Assembly (NCBI RefSeq): GCF_000378085.1
Contig: NZ_KB899212.1
Coordinates: 186,001-250,000, forward strand
Direction: 5' to 3'
Source of the DNA: Hoylesella loescheii DSM 19665 = JCM 12249 = ATCC 15930
Lineage (GTDB): Bacteria > Bacteroidota > Bacteroidia > Bacteroidales > Bacteroidaceae
Length of the DNA stretch: 64,000 nt
In this document: in pieces, positions 44,856 to 53,892 of the stretch
Numbering within the stretch: the first letter of the stretch is position 1
How the letters are laid out: every line of letters begins with the position of its first letter
Translations under genes and position numbers: made by a program
Notes under the pieces: generated by a model
Databases searched by the model: none
Told to the model about the DNA's origin: nothing
The model's input: the letters and a program-made list of their open reading frames with translations, nothing else

Positions 44856-45908
44856 ATGAAAAAGATAATGGTTACCATCGCTGCTTTGGCTTTTGCCGCT
44901 CTTCCTGGGCTAGCTCAAGGCAACGCACAAACAGAGGGTATCGCTTATTTCTTGCCCAAAACGGGCATCAGACTTGCCGTATTGGTGGAGAAAACTACTT
45001 ATACTCCTGGAGAATTGGCCATGTATGGCGAAAAGTATATGAAGCTTTTCAACACGCAGATGCAAAAAAACACCGAGTATCGTGTGGTGAGCATTAACAT
45101 CACCGACTTTGGAATGCCCGACTCTACTAAGCATTATGTGGCGGCTATGGATAAGAAACACAGCATCACTGACGTGCGATTGGCCGACAATGGCGTGCTA
45201 CTGGCCATCAATGCCACACCTCCCACACCCAAGCAGCCCAAAAGCTTCGTGCCTGCACGGGCTAAACGCCCCCTCAATCCTAAGGATTTCATGAACCAAG
45301 ACATCCTTTCGGCAGGCTCGTCGGCAAAGATGGCCGAGCTAATAGCTAAAGAAATATACGACATTCGCGATAGTCGCAACCAGCTTTCACGTGGTCAGGC
45401 CGACGCAATGCCCAAAGATGGCGAGCAATTACGCCTGATGCTCAACAACCTAGACCAACAAGAGCAGGCTCTTTTGCAAGTGTTCTCGGGCACAACGGTG
45501 AAAGATACCACCGAAACCATTATCAATTTCGTGCCCACCAAAGCAGTAGAGCGCGAGGTGCTCTTCCGTTTCTCGCGTCATTATGGTATGGCCGATAAGG
45601 ACGACCTTGGTGGAGCGCCTTACTATATCAGTGTTGAAGACCTTCATTCCATACCCACCATGCAGGCCTCTATCGACAAGGGCAAGAGCAAAGACAATGC
45701 TGGCGTTTACGTAAACCTGCCTGGCAAGGTGAAGATTTCTGTGGCCCAAGAGGGTAATCTGCGTGCTGCCATCGAGCTATACATGGCCCAATTTGGTAAA
45801 ACCGAGCCGATTAGTGGCGAGCTTTTTAGCAAAAAGCAACTCACGAGAATGGTGCTAAGCCCCATAACGGGAACCATCGAGAGCGTGAAGACCGAAACCT
45901 TGAAGTAA
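44856..45908 (+). CDS. DUF4831 family exported protein
   Basis: 350 residues with a signal peptide (MKKIMVTIAALAFAALPGLA). The openings GIAYFLPKTGIRLAVLVEKT and YTPGELAMYGEKYM, and the middle AELIAKEIYDIRDSRNQL.RG, are typical of DUF4831, found almost only in Bacteroidales. Its biochemical role is unknown; it is probably periplasmic or outer-membrane associated. It is followed 163 bases later by a TlpA-like lipoprotein gene on the same strand. Confidence 0.85.
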   Translation: MKKIMVTIAALAFAALPGLAQGNAQTEGIAYFLPKTGIRLAVLVEKTTYTPGELAMYGEKYMKLFNTQMQKNTEYRVVSINITDFGMPDSTKHYVAAMDKKHSITDVRLADNGVLLAINATPPTPKQPKSFVPARAKRPLNPKDFMNQDILSAGSSAKMAELIAKEIYDIRDSRNQLSRGQADAMPKDGEQLRLMLNNLDQQEQALLQVFSGTTVKDTTETIINFVPTKAVEREVLFRFSRHYGMADKDDLGGAPYYISVEDLHSIPTMQASIDKGKSKDNAGVYVNLPGKVKISVAQEGNLRAAIELYMAQFGKTEPISGELFSKKQLTRMVLSPITGTIESVKTETLK

Positions 45909-46071
45909 ACGTGCATACCCATTCGATGCGATAAGTTAAGGCGCAAGCCTATGTCAACGCAACGAACAGAGCACAAAACAAGATAAAAGCTGCAATATGC
46001 CCATTGTGCCATACGTCTGCCAATGGCAAGCGATGGCGATTTACACAAACAACCAATAACAAAACAACTAT

Positions 46072-46647
46072 ATGACGAAAACAATCCTCTCTGCATTGGC
46101 ATTGGCGGTAGCCATTTCCTTTGCTTCGTGTTCAAACAAGAAAGCATGCAACAACAAGCAAGATGCTGCTGCTACCCAAGCTAACGATACGGCAAACGCC
46201 GCTTCTAACAACCAAGAACAGGCCGACGGCTCTACCAAGTACACCGATTTCGCCCTGCCTACACTTGATGGCAAGCGAGTGTTGCTGTCTGAAGTGGTGG
46301 CTAAGAACAAGATAACGATGGTAGATTTTTGGGCTTCGTGGTGCGGTCCTTGCCGTATGGAGATGCCTAACGTGGTTAAGGCCTATAAGGACTTTCATGA
46401 CAAAGGCCTTGAAATTGTAGGTGTTTCGCTCGACGAACGCAAAGAAGACTGGGCCGAAGCTGTGAAAGAAATGGGCATGACATGGATTCAGGCAAGCGAC
46501 TTGAAGGGCTGGAAAAGCGAAGCTGCACGCCTTTACAAGGTTGAAGGCATTCCTGCATGCGTGCTGATCAATCAAAAGGGCGAAATTGTTGGTGCCGACT
46601 TGCGTGCCGAAGAACTGCACGCTCGCTTGGCCGAACTGCTGAAATAA
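46072..46647 (+). CDS. TlpA-like thioredoxin lipoprotein
   Basis: 191 residues. The N-terminal signal ends in a lipobox with Cys20 (AISFASC), followed by a low-complexity Ala/Asn/Gln linker (about 25-52). The thioredoxin domain has FWASWCGPCRMEMP with the redox pair Cys91 and Cys94, and the cis-Pro in VEGIPACVLINQKG. It should reduce or exchange disulfides in the periplasm while anchored to a membrane. A hairpin terminator follows at 46681. Confidence 0.93.
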   Translation: MTKTILSALALAVAISFASCSNKKACNNKQDAAATQANDTANAASNNQEQADGSTKYTDFALPTLDGKRVLLSEVVAKNKITMVDFWASWCGPCRMEMPNVVKAYKDFHDKGLEIVGVSLDERKEDWAEAVKEMGMTWIQASDLKGWKSEAARLYKVEGIPACVLINQKGEIVGADLRAEELHARLAELLK

Positions 46648-46680
46648 GACTGACGAAACATAGTAGTTATAGAGAATTAT

Positions 46681-46719
46681 CATTGTTGCAGGCATGCTTT
46701 GCTTGCAACAATGTTTTTT
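46681..46719 (+). terminator. Rho-independent terminator
   Basis: CATTGTTGCA (46681-46690) pairs with TGCAACAATG (46704-46713), followed by a run of T residues. Confidence 0.88.
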
Positions 46720-46936
46720 ATGGGGTGGCACTAGCGAAGGGGTGGGCTAATGCTCGTCCCATACTTTCCTTGCTTACTCATTAATTAAACGTGCGCGTAC
46801 GCGCGCGCGAGGCAACTTCTGACATTGTTCTTAATCAGCTTTTGCCATCGTGTGGATGGGTTATTGCCGTTTTGCTGTTACCTATTTAATACCAATGAGA
46901 TAAGCGTTCGTTACCTTTTCTTTCATTCAACGCTGC

Positions 46937-47046
46937 GTTATACATTAGCTGGAATGCGGTTCCATATCATCCGGAACAGTGTTCCATCTTAACTGGAACA
47001 ACGTTCCAGCTTATCTGGAACCGCATTCCAACTAAGAGATACTAAG
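46937..47046. repeat. 22-bp palindromic array, copy 3 (five units)
   Basis: Units start at 46937, 46959, 46981, 47003 and 47025. The central three fit GTTCCA-N7-TGGAAC-N3. The joints GGAATGCGGTTCC (46951-46963) and GGAACCGCATTCC (47018-47030) are exact reverse complements, so the whole array is palindromic around unit 3. Confidence 0.92.
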
Positions 47047-47417
47047 GTGATGGTTGAATGTAGTAGTGGTAATGTGCTTGTTCTGGGTTAGCCAATGCTT
47101 ATCAATGGCTTTTCAAAAGAATGAGCGTGTGGGGTAATTGGCATAATAGATGTCTGTTGCATTTGGTCTTCTTCAAAACGAACGGTATCTTCCGAACTAG
47201 CGCATATCCGTATACCGACCAACCAAAGAACGCTAAATATACCGAACTGATGCTTTAACTTGTGGGCGAACGAGACAAATGGGCACGAAAAAAGGAGGCC
47301 AATAAGCAAGGTTTACTAATTGATGGGGTGGGTGATGCGCAGTGTGCGCAAGCCCTTTGGCCCATCCAAACCTTGTTAATTGGTCTCCTCGTGTTCTTGT
47401 TGGGGCGTAAATTGGTG

Positions 47418-47466
47418 GTTTGGTTAACTTGTCAACTCGTATGTTTGTTTACTCGTCAACAGGTTG
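47418..47466. repeat. 8-bp word tract
   Basis: TTAACTTG, TCAACTCG, TATGTTTG, TTTACTCG and TCAACAGG follow one another without gaps. Confidence 0.6.
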
Positions 47467-47497
47467 CCTTATCGCCTAGCCCTCCTGTTATTTGTCC

Positions 47498-47665
47498 TTA
47501 CGGCAAGCTGATTGCCTCGCTGGGACATACACTAGCGCATGTGCCACACTCGGTGCAAGCGTCTGCGTCAATCTTATAAATATCGCCCTCAGAGATTGCT
47601 TCTACGGGGCACTCGGGCAAACAGGTGCCACAAGCGATACAATCGTTACCAATAACGTAAGCCAT
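47498..47665 (-). CDS. 2[4Fe-4S] ferredoxin
   Basis: 55 residues, complete, from MAYVIGNDCIACGTCLPECP to a TAA at 47498-47500. Two CxxCxxCxxxCP motifs (CIACGTCLPECP and CTECGTCASVCP) bind two four-iron clusters, as in clostridial-type ferredoxins. It carries electrons between cytoplasmic oxidoreductases such as pyruvate:ferredoxin oxidoreductase and hydrogenase. A -7 element (TACCTTTG on the minus strand, 47751-47758) lies about 90 bases upstream, so it is likely transcribed alone. Confidence 0.97.
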   Translation of the reverse strand: MAYVIGNDCIACGTCLPECPVEAISEGDIYKIDADACTECGTCASVCPSEAISLP

Positions 47666-47973
47666 AATAAAATTCTATTTAAATGTTTTTGTATAATATG
47701 TGCTCTAGTAGTTGCGCTTTTAATTTGCGCCATACTAACTTTTGATGACGCAAAGGTAGTAAATGTTTCGTTATGTACCTAGAAATAATGATTATTTTTT
47801 TGTTGGATACCCACTTTTTGTTGATTAAGGGTCAATCTATATCAACTCTAAAAGTGGTTATGAATAGGCAAACTTGCACGTTATCAATTGATAAACGCAT
47901 GCTTTGTTAGCTTGTTTGCAGGTTGACTTCTTAACTGTTTTTCGTCAGATCGTTAAGCAGCAGCCTCGCCGTC
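47666..47973. other. Intergenic region between porT and the ferredoxin gene
   Basis: About 300 AT-rich bases with the -7 element TACCTTTG (minus strand, 47751-47758) for the ferredoxin gene. No other feature is visible. Confidence 0.5.
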
Positions 47974-48720
47974 TTACTCGAAATAAAACGATAGGGCTAT
48001 CATCTTGCTGGTTGCACGTGATGTGGAACGGGCGTAAGGCACAAGGGTCTTGTCGCGCAGACGGTCTGCATGCTTCGCGTCTAGGCAGTCGATGAGGCTA
48101 AACATGAACTTCAATTCGGGGCGAAGCTTAAAGTAAGGCAAGTAAAAATCGCAGCCAATACCCACCTCGGTAAAAACATCGTGGCGCTTAAATCGCAATA
48201 TGTCGGTATCGCTTCCACTGAGATTAAGCATCGGGTTGATGCCAGCCACAAGGTATGGGCGATGGTTGTTGAAGCGTGGTGCAGCGAAAATAAGGTTGAA
48301 GGCCGTAGATATGTAAGCCGTCTTCATGTCTTGCCGCTGTTCGATGGGACGCCCTTCGGCATCGGTTTGCCCTTGGTTTCGAAACACCAAGTGCCTATTT
48401 CCGAAGTACATTGCAGGTACAACGCGCAGCTGGAAGTGGCGGTTAAGGCGCAATTCGCCCGTTACGCCCACCACAAAGCCAGGGTCGTAGCGGTCTTGGT
48501 CGGTGGCGATGTTGGTCTCGATAACCTGTCCGTTGTCTAGCGTTACACTTTGCGGACCAGCGTTAAACAGTTCAACATCCTGTACATGCGCACCCACCAC
48601 CACGCCAAAATGGAATGGGCGCAGGTCGGTATAGGGCCTGTTCTCCACGCGCCGTTGCTGTGCCATCATCGAGATAGGCAGTGCGCACATATATATAATA
48701 AGGTATATCAGCTGCTTCAT
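47974..48720 (-). CDS. porT: PorT family outer-membrane protein, type IX secretion
   Basis: 248 residues with a signal peptide (ending MMAQQ). The mature start ENRPYTDLRPFHFGVVVGAH is typical of PorT. Alternating hydrophobic strands (FQLRVVPAMYFGNRHLVF, YISTAFNLIFAAPRF, MIALSFYFE with a terminal aromatic) suggest an eight-stranded beta-barrel. PorT (SprT in flavobacteria) is needed for the type IX secretion system. Its presence implies that this organism exports surface proteins by that route; one LRR protein in this window has a possible matching C-terminus. Confidence 0.85.
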   Translation of the reverse strand: MKQLIYLIIYMCALPISMMAQQRRVENRPYTDLRPFHFGVVVGAHVQDVELFNAGPQSVTLDNGQVIETNIATDQDRYDPGFVVGVTGELRLNRHFQLRVVPAMYFGNRHLVFRNQGQTDAEGRPIEQRQDMKTAYISTAFNLIFAAPRFNNHRPYLVAGINPMLNLSGSDTDILRFKRHDVFTEVGIGCDFYLPYFKLRPELKFMFSLIDCLDAKHADRLRDKTLVPYARSTSRATSKMIALSFYFE

Positions 48721-48964
48721 ACGTTGTATATAAACGCAAGACGAGGGCGGTTATTGTGTAACTATGGGTAATGGGGACGGGTTTGGCGTGACGGATGGGG
48801 GGGTGGGTAAGGAGGATTGGCTGGGACATCTTGTGCTGTCTTAGGATTAATAAGACAATTAAGTAAGCTAGGATAGCCAATAAACAAGGTAAACGAAAAG
48901 GCTATGCGAGCTTTCCCTGCCCACCTTTAACGCCTATTTTTACGCCTTCGCCCTGTACGGCGCT

Positions 48965-49801
48965 TTATTTTTTCCCCACCTTCAGCACAATTTTACCCAC
49001 ATAAATGGCGTTCTTGCCATTTTGGTTTACAGGCACTGGCTGACCATCTAGGTTGTTGGCATAGCGTAGTTTCTCGAAAAACGTGTGCGAATGTCCGCCC
49101 AACACCAGGTCGATGTTGCGCGACCCCTCTATCATTCGTTGGTCGTCGTCGCCTCCGATACCCCAACCAAGGTGCGAAATGCAAATCACCACGTCGCATT
49201 TCATTTTCTTTTTCAGCATCGTGGCCATCTTTAATGCAGTGTCGGCAGGGTCTAAATACTTCACCGTTTTGTACATCTTGGTGAGCACAAGGCCCTCTAA
49301 CTTAGGGTCGATACCAAATACCCCAATCTTCAAACCATTGCGGTGAATGATGGTATAAGGTTTAACCACACCCTCGAGAGGCGTTCCCGTGAAGTCGTAA
49401 TTGGAGCAAAGAATGGGGAATTTGGCTTTTTTGAAGATGCGTGCCATATTCTCCATGCCAAAATCGAACTCGTGATTGCCCACCGTACTGGCATCGCAAC
49501 CCATGCGGTTCATCAGCTCAATCTCCACGTCGCCCTTGAATATGGAGTAGTAGGGCGAGCCTTGCGAGAAGTCGCCGCTGTCGAAATACAGCAAGTCGGG
49601 ATGTTTCTGGCGTTCTTGCCTGATCATTTCCACGCGCCTAAGAAAACCTCCGCGCCCTGCGATGGCCGTGTCGGCGAGGTGCTCGCTTAGAGGCATGATG
49701 CAGCTATGCGTATCGTTGGAGTGTAATATAACCAGCTGTTTTTGTGCTTGGACCGTAAGCAAAGCCATGCAGGCCACGGCCATTAACAGATATTTCTTCA
49801 T
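48965..49801 (-). CDS. Periplasmic metallophosphatase, N-terminal half of a 5'-nucleotidase
   Basis: 278 residues with a signal peptide (MKKYLLMAVACMALLTVQAQ). Two-metal phosphoesterase motifs are in order: ILHSNDTHS, YFDSGDFSQGSPYY, TVGNHEFDFG, VICISHLGWG and LGGHSHTF. The length covers only the catalytic domain of UshA-like nucleotidases. The substrate-binding C-terminal domain is encoded by the neighbouring gene upstream (49983-50747), so the two products may act together on nucleotides or sugar nucleotides. Confidence 0.92.
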   Translation of the reverse strand: MKKYLLMAVACMALLTVQAQKQLVILHSNDTHSCIMPLSEHLADTAIAGRGGFLRRVEMIRQERQKHPDLLYFDSGDFSQGSPYYSIFKGDVEIELMNRMGCDASTVGNHEFDFGMENMARIFKKAKFPILCSNYDFTGTPLEGVVKPYTIIHRNGLKIGVFGIDPKLEGLVLTKMYKTVKYLDPADTALKMATMLKKKMKCDVVICISHLGWGIGGDDDQRMIEGSRNIDLVLGGHSHTFFEKLRYANNLDGQPVPVNQNGKNAIYVGKIVLKVGKK

Positions 49802-49982
49802 CTTGATTTTGAAGTTTTAATTTTTTGAGGCTCTGAGCTTTTATGTTTTTGAAATTCGAGTTCATGGGTTTAATGAACCCGTTTGCCGGTTTTGGGTTTA
49901 TTCCGTGACATAACGAAGTGTGCGTTGGCTTATTGGCCGCAGAGATAAGACTCACAAACTAAGCAGCTTAAAAACTCACAAG

Positions 49983-50747
49983 CTATTCAATCGTTATTCT
50001 TCCCTCTCGCTTTCCACACACGGCCTTACCCGCTTTCATCTGTTGGCGGAAGTAATCCATGATGATATAGCGCACGTTGTTTTCATCCGATTGGGGCGAA
50101 ACCAGTTGCGTTCCCTCCTTAAAGGCACTCATACCGTCGTTTCCTTGCACTACATAATCGATGGTTGCCACGCGATATTGCGCCTTCGGATCGATGGGTT
50201 TGCCGTCGATGGAGGCACGAAGCAGATGGCAATTCTTGTCCATAACCAACTTTACACTGTGGCTCACGCCCTCTCCGCCACGTTTGGCAATCTGCTCGAA
50301 AAGGCGTTGTACCTGTTCGCCAGTTAGGGTAATGAAGCAGATTTTGTTCTCAAATGGAGCCACATTGATGATGTCGCCCCGCGTAACGTTACCCTCGATG
50401 ATGGCTGCACGCATGCCACCAATGTTGTAAACGGCAAACTGCGGCTGCTCGTTAAAGCGTTCTCCGCCCCATACTAGTATGTCGGATAATAGGTTAGACA
50501 GCGGACTTTCGGGTCTTCCTGCCGACATGTAGCAGCCTGCACGTCCCACAAGTGGAGCTATGAGGCTATCTACCCGCTGCTTATAAGGCGCGATAAAAGT
50601 CTGCAATTCGGTGTCGTGGCTGGCATCGTAACGTTTGTCTACCAGTATTCGGCTATGTTCTATGCCCGTGACGACATAGCGAGTGCCGCACCCCCACAGT
50701 GTAAGGGCCGTTATAAGAAGCGAAAAAAAACCTCTTCCCTTTTTCAT
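49983..50747 (-). CDS. 5'-nucleotidase C-terminal domain lipoprotein
   Basis: 254 residues with a lipobox (ALTLWGC). The stretch SPLSNLLSDILVWGGE, then FAVYNIGGMRAAIIEGNVTRGDIINVAPFENKI and later YRVATIDYVVQGNDGMSAF, is the substrate-specificity domain of the 5'-nucleotidase family without a catalytic domain. The partner catalytic domain follows 180 bases downstream on the same strand, so what is one protein elsewhere is split here, with the order of halves reversed. Confidence 0.9.
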   Translation of the reverse strand: MKKGRGFFSLLITALTLWGCGTRYVVTGIEHSRILVDKRYDASHDTELQTFIAPYKQRVDSLIAPLVGRAGCYMSAGRPESPLSNLLSDILVWGGERFNEQPQFAVYNIGGMRAAIIEGNVTRGDIINVAPFENKICFITLTGEQVQRLFEQIAKRGGEGVSHSVKLVMDKNCHLLRASIDGKPIDPKAQYRVATIDYVVQGNDGMSAFKEGTQLVSPQSDENNVRYIIMDYFRQQMKAGKAVCGKREGRITIE

Positions 50748-51375
50748 TTCCTAGTTATATAATAAAGTGATTATCATGCTAAAAACGGTCTTGCGAAAGC
50801 GCTTTCGCCCCATTCTGGCCCATGGAAGGCCATTGCCAAAACTGCTCGAAAGGCTTAAACCGCATCACAAAGGTACGCATTTTTGAGCAAGGACATGGCT
50901 ATACGATGAGATTTTATTATACATCGAGGCTAAATTTTGTTCTCTTTCTCGCGTAATTATGAAAGGGAACGTGTATGTTTACCATGAAGGAACGAAGATG
51001 CAGACAGAACCATGGCCGTGCATTCACATCGCTTTCTAAACATGCCTAGAAAGCTTTTGGAATGTGGGTTTTAAGCGGATGGGTTGTTAGGTACAAGTAG
51101 TGCTTTTGTTACGCATCGTATGTAACAATCCCAAACGCCAAAAAGCGTGCAATAAGAACTTGTGAAAGGCCTTCCGATGGCAAAGGTTTTCGTGTGAAAA
51201 ACAATGTAGAACAGGGTTGTTCAGGTATCGAATCAAGGTTGTGTTTACGATGGTTTGTTGTCACAACGCAGGATAAACGGCCAGTTGGCTGTGTGCGTAG
51301 GTTATCGGCCTAGGGGCCAATGCATCACAAACAAGTCGTTGGCTACGCTTTTGGATGTAAATGCAGAGAGTGCGG
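50748..51375. other. Gap with no gene seen
   Basis: About 630 bases. A -7-like TACCTTTG on the minus strand (50868-50875) lies about 120 bases upstream of the nucleotidase-domain gene. Nothing else can be assigned. Confidence 0.5.
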
Positions 51376-51774
51376 TTAAATGCCACTGGTGTTGCGCAGC
51401 CTTGCCAAGTTGTCGTTCCAGATGGTGCGCAGGCTGTCCACCTCATCGTCCCATGCGAAGTCGGTGATGGTTAGCACATAGTCGTTGGTGATGTGACTCT
51501 TGTCCATTCGCAGTTCGAAAAAGTTGTCTGGGCCTTCTTCATCGTCCCAACTAATTCTGATGTATTCGTTCTTTATCTTCTCTACGATGGTGGCTGTACG
51601 CACCTCGTGATGGCTCCATAGCTCGCCCCACACGAAGGTGAGTTGTTCTCCCTCTTGCGTTACGCTGTCTGCCATCCATCGAGATAACCCTGCGTCGGTA
51701 CTGATGAGGTCCCAAATGATGGGTGCGGAGCTAGATATGAGCTCTCGTTCGATACACAGTCTTTGCTTGTCCAT
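51376..51774 (-). CDS. START-like (AHSA1-type) domain protein
   Basis: 132 residues, cytoplasmic, complete. RELISSSAPIIWDLISTDAGLSRWMADSV and the paired aromatic strands FVWGELWSHHEVRTA and YIRISWDD match the small START-like domain proteins of Bacteroidota, a helix-grip fold with a hydrophobic pocket. The ligand is unknown. The gene stands alone. Confidence 0.82.
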   Translation of the reverse strand: MDKQRLCIERELISSSAPIIWDLISTDAGLSRWMADSVTQEGEQLTFVWGELWSHHEVRTATIVEKIKNEYIRISWDDEEGPDNFFELRMDKSHITNDYVLTITDFAWDDEVDSLRTIWNDNLARLRNTSGI

Positions 51775-51947
51775 AACAATACAGATAGTGGTTTGCTATA
51801 ATATATAAAGGTGTATGCTTACCCTCCATTTTCTTTTAGTTTATGTTGGAGAGGCGGCACGGGCATCTCGCCGACACCCTTATTTTATCGTTTCGTGTAC
51901 AAAAATACTACTTTTTTACGGTAAGTGTTTGAAAAAACATATTTTTT

Positions 51948-51979
51948 TTTGCTCGTTTCGTATTTTTACCTTACCTTTG
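51948..51979 (+). promoter_or_regulatory. Promoter of tRNA-Met
   Basis: TTTG (51948-51951), 20 bases, TACCTTTG (51972-51979): a full Bacteroidota promoter 23 bases before the tRNA. Confidence 0.85.
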
Positions 51980-52002
51980 CACCCGCAAACAAACAGAATG
52001 TT

Positions 52003-52076
52003 GGCGGGATAGCTCAGCTGGTTAGAGCGCATGATTCATAATCATGAGGTCCCCAGTTCAATCCTGGGTCCCGCTA
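52003..52076 (+). tRNA. tRNA-Met (CAT anticodon)
   Basis: 74 bases. Acceptor GGCGGGA pairs with TCCCGCT (the last pair G-T), discriminator A, D-arm GCTCAGCTGGTTAGAGC, anticodon stem CATGA/TCATG with loop TTCATAA, and a T-arm CCCAG/CTGGG with loop TTCAATC. The elongator form is most likely; tRNA-Ile2 with lysidine shares the CAT anticodon. CCA is not encoded. Confidence 0.95.
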
Positions 52077-52082
52077 CAAAGC

Positions 52083-52120
52083 AGTCAGGCAAACGGCTTA
52101 AGTCGGTTGCCTGACTTTCT
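52083..52120 (+). terminator. Terminator after tRNA-Met
   Basis: AGTCAGGCAA (52083-52092) pairs with TTGCCTGACT (52107-52116), followed by a T-rich run. Confidence 0.92.
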
Positions 52121-52166
52121 TTTTGGGACATTTCAAACTGCTAAAATCCACTTTTCGCGCCATTAA

Positions 52167-52198
52167 TTTGGCCAAAAGAGGGAAAAGCAGTAACTTTG
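52167..52198 (+). promoter_or_regulatory. Promoter of rplS
   Basis: TTTG (52167-52170), 20 bases, TAACTTTG (52191-52198). The leader before the ATG at 52287 is about 80 bases and could hold autogenous control, but no clear structure was found. Confidence 0.85.
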
Positions 52199-52286
52199 CA
52201 CCGCTTTTCGGCGTAATCGCTGGCAGGAAGAAGAGTTACCTAGCTATGTTACGTTGGGACGATAAACAATTTAAATATCAAGCAAA

Positions 52287-52655
52287 ATGGATTTGATTAA
52301 AGTTGCTGAAGAAGCATTTGCAACCGGCAAAAAGTTCCCCGAATTTAAGTCGGGAGACACCATTACTGTCGCTTACAAAATTATCGAGGGTACGAAAGAG
52401 CGTATCCAGCTTTACCGCGGTGTTGTTATCCGCATCTCCGGGCATGGAGATAAGAAGCGTTTCACCGTTCGCAAGATGTCGGGAACAGTGGGTGTTGAGC
52501 GTATCTTCCCCATCGAATCGCCCAATATCGACAGCATTGAGGTGAACAAACGTGGTAAGGTTCGTCGCGCAAAACTCTACTATCTCCGCGCACTTACGGG
52601 CAAGAAAGCTCGTATCAAGGAGAAGAGAGGCGGCGTTGTTGCTCCTCAACAATAA
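52287..52655 (+). CDS. rplS: Ribosomal protein L19
   Basis: 122 residues, normal length. [60 protein letters not shown] and [19 protein letters not shown] are classic L19. The protein sits at the interface of the 30S and 50S subunits. It is transcribed alone between its own promoter and a strong terminator, rather than with trmD/rimM as in many bacteria. Confidence 0.98.
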   Translation: MDLIKVAEEAFATGKKFPEFKSGDTITVAYKIIEGTKERIQLYRGVVIRISGHGDKKRFTVRKMSGTVGVERIFPIESPNIDSIEVNKRGKVRRAKLYYLRALTGKKARIKEKRGGVVAPQQ

Positions 52656-52713
52656 AAAACTCAACAAGTTACAACAAAAGCTCGGCATGCAAATGTCGGG
52701 CTTTTGAGTTTTT
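52655..52713 (+). terminator. Terminator after rplS
   Basis: Nested stem: AAAACTCAA pairs with TTGAGTTTT outside, and AAAGCTCGGCAT with ATGTCGGGCTTT inside (with G-U pairs), ending in five T residues. Confidence 0.9.
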
Positions 52714-52808
52714 AGTGGGGCTGTAAGCGCCAGCCAATAACGTTTTTGTAGGAGCTAAAAATAGGGAAAGTAATTTTCCGATTTTACGCTATTTTATAAG
52801 AAGAACGG

Positions 52809-53115
52809 TTAGAATAAGTCGGCGTGTGTACCAGTACGTATAAGGTTTAGAATGTGTAGCTCTTTTGTTACACCTTCTTTTGCGGTAGGGAAGATGTATT
52901 CTTTGCTGTATATCAGCAACCAATCGGGATGTATGTGACATTCGCGCAGTCCAGAAAACTCACCAGAAAGTGCCGTGGCCTCTCCTTTCTAAGGGCAAGG
53001 GTTGGTTTTCGGCTAGCAGGCGGATGACTTCGTTGGGATCGTCTTCTGGCATCTGGCGTTTACGAGCACGCTTCAAATCGCGTTTGTATTGCCCAGTATA
53101 GACGATCTCGCGCAT
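52809..53115 (-). pseudogene. YafQ/RelE-type toxin, frameshifted
   Basis: From the ATG at 53113-53115 the frame reads MREIVYTGQYKRDLKRARKR and then ends early at a TGA (52970-52972). A second frame continues the family sequence: ALSGEFSGLRECHIHPDWLL, then LHILNLIRTGTHADLF with a stop at 52809-52811. Joined, they form a full YafQ-like ribosome-dependent mRNA interferase of about 90-100 residues. The shift lies near the GERRGHG region (about 52975-52990). An antitoxin remnant lies directly upstream, in the normal order. Confidence 0.8.
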
Positions 53116-53128
53116 TATCTAACGCTTT

Positions 53129-53250
53129 TCAAGTATTCTCAAAATTCTTACAACGAGTTACTTTTCCCTCGCGCAATTCATTAAGTGCACGACGCGTTGC
53201 CTCTTTCTTATTCACAAATTGGCCAATAGCTTTCGCCACACCACATTTAA
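53129..53250 (-). pseudogene. RelB/DinJ-type antitoxin remnant
   Basis: The frame ending at the TGA complementary to 53129-53131 reads NKKEATRRALNELREGKVTR, like the C-terminal half of a RelB/DinJ antitoxin. No start codon with a ribbon-helix-helix N-terminus can be found upstream, so it appears truncated. It ends 13 bases before the toxin start, the usual antitoxin-toxin spacing. Confidence 0.55.
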
Positions 53251-53292
53251 AATGCGGTAGTCGATAAGCCCATAAAAGAGGGGGACGAAAGG

Positions 53293-53580
53293 TTATACCT
53301 CGTAGTTAGATTGTCCGTCGCCGTTGCCGTGTAGTGCGTCTTTAAAGGCTTTCCAACTTTGGAAACCCACAAACAACGCCACCTTATCCAGTATTTCTAC
53401 CGAAGGTTTCTCCGCTCCAGAAAGCTGCATCCACAATCGTTTTAGGGCGGTGGGATGCAGCGTTACGTGCTGTCGGGCAAACGCAAAAGCCAGTTTCTCG
53501 AAGTCGGTGGCCATCGTCACGCTCTGTCCGAATTTCTTTTCTACAGCCTTTACTAATGCTGTTAAATCCCGCTTCATCAT
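53293..53580 (-). CDS. Small helical protein, unknown
   Basis: 95 residues from MMKRDLTALVKAVEKKFGQS. A -7 element (TAACTTTG on the minus strand, 53637-53644) excludes a longer frame that would begin at 53682. The sequence is helical with a conserved-looking end (LDKVALFVGFQSWKAFKDAL) that recalls a motif of small Bacteroidota regulators in which the trailing G.W..F is typical. There is no signal peptide. A DNA-binding role is a guess. It lies just upstream of the decayed toxin-antitoxin pair but is not obviously part of it. Confidence 0.65.
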   Translation of the reverse strand: MMKRDLTALVKAVEKKFGQSVTMATDFEKLAFAFARQHVTLHPTALKRLWMQLSGAEKPSVEILDKVALFVGFQSWKAFKDALHGNGDGQSNYEV

Positions 53581-53892
53581 CTTTATGCCATTAATGGGTT
53601 GACACACTGCTGTCAACCACCTCGTTTTTATCGCTGCAAAGTTATAAAAAAAGTTTCCAAGACATGCACCAATTTGGGACAAAATACCATCTTTTAGGTA
53701 TTGCCCGAAATTGTAAGAAGATGTAAATTTGTAACCGCAAACAAGTTATTAGATTGTCTTTTGCAAGATGTCTTAACACCTTTGGGCTTTTCTGCTGCAT
53801 GTATGGAAGCACGAAAGTACAATTATACAGGTGGTTAGACTCTCGCGAGGCAGTCAAAACACAAAAACATTTCATTTAAAACAAGAAGCGAC

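Larger units (their letters stand above)
46720..47497. other. Gene-poor interval with several repeat types
   Basis: The interval holds an alternating CG tract (about 46792-46809), a 22-bp array (46937-47046) and an 8-bp word tract (47418-47466). I see no convincing gene; a 73-codon minus-strand frame at 47088-47309 has no supporting signal. Confidence 0.6.

Noticed and set aside
47088..47309. 73-codon minus-strand frame with a hydrophobic start
   Set aside because: No promoter or ribosome-binding site; it lies in a repeat-rich gap and resembles no known protein.
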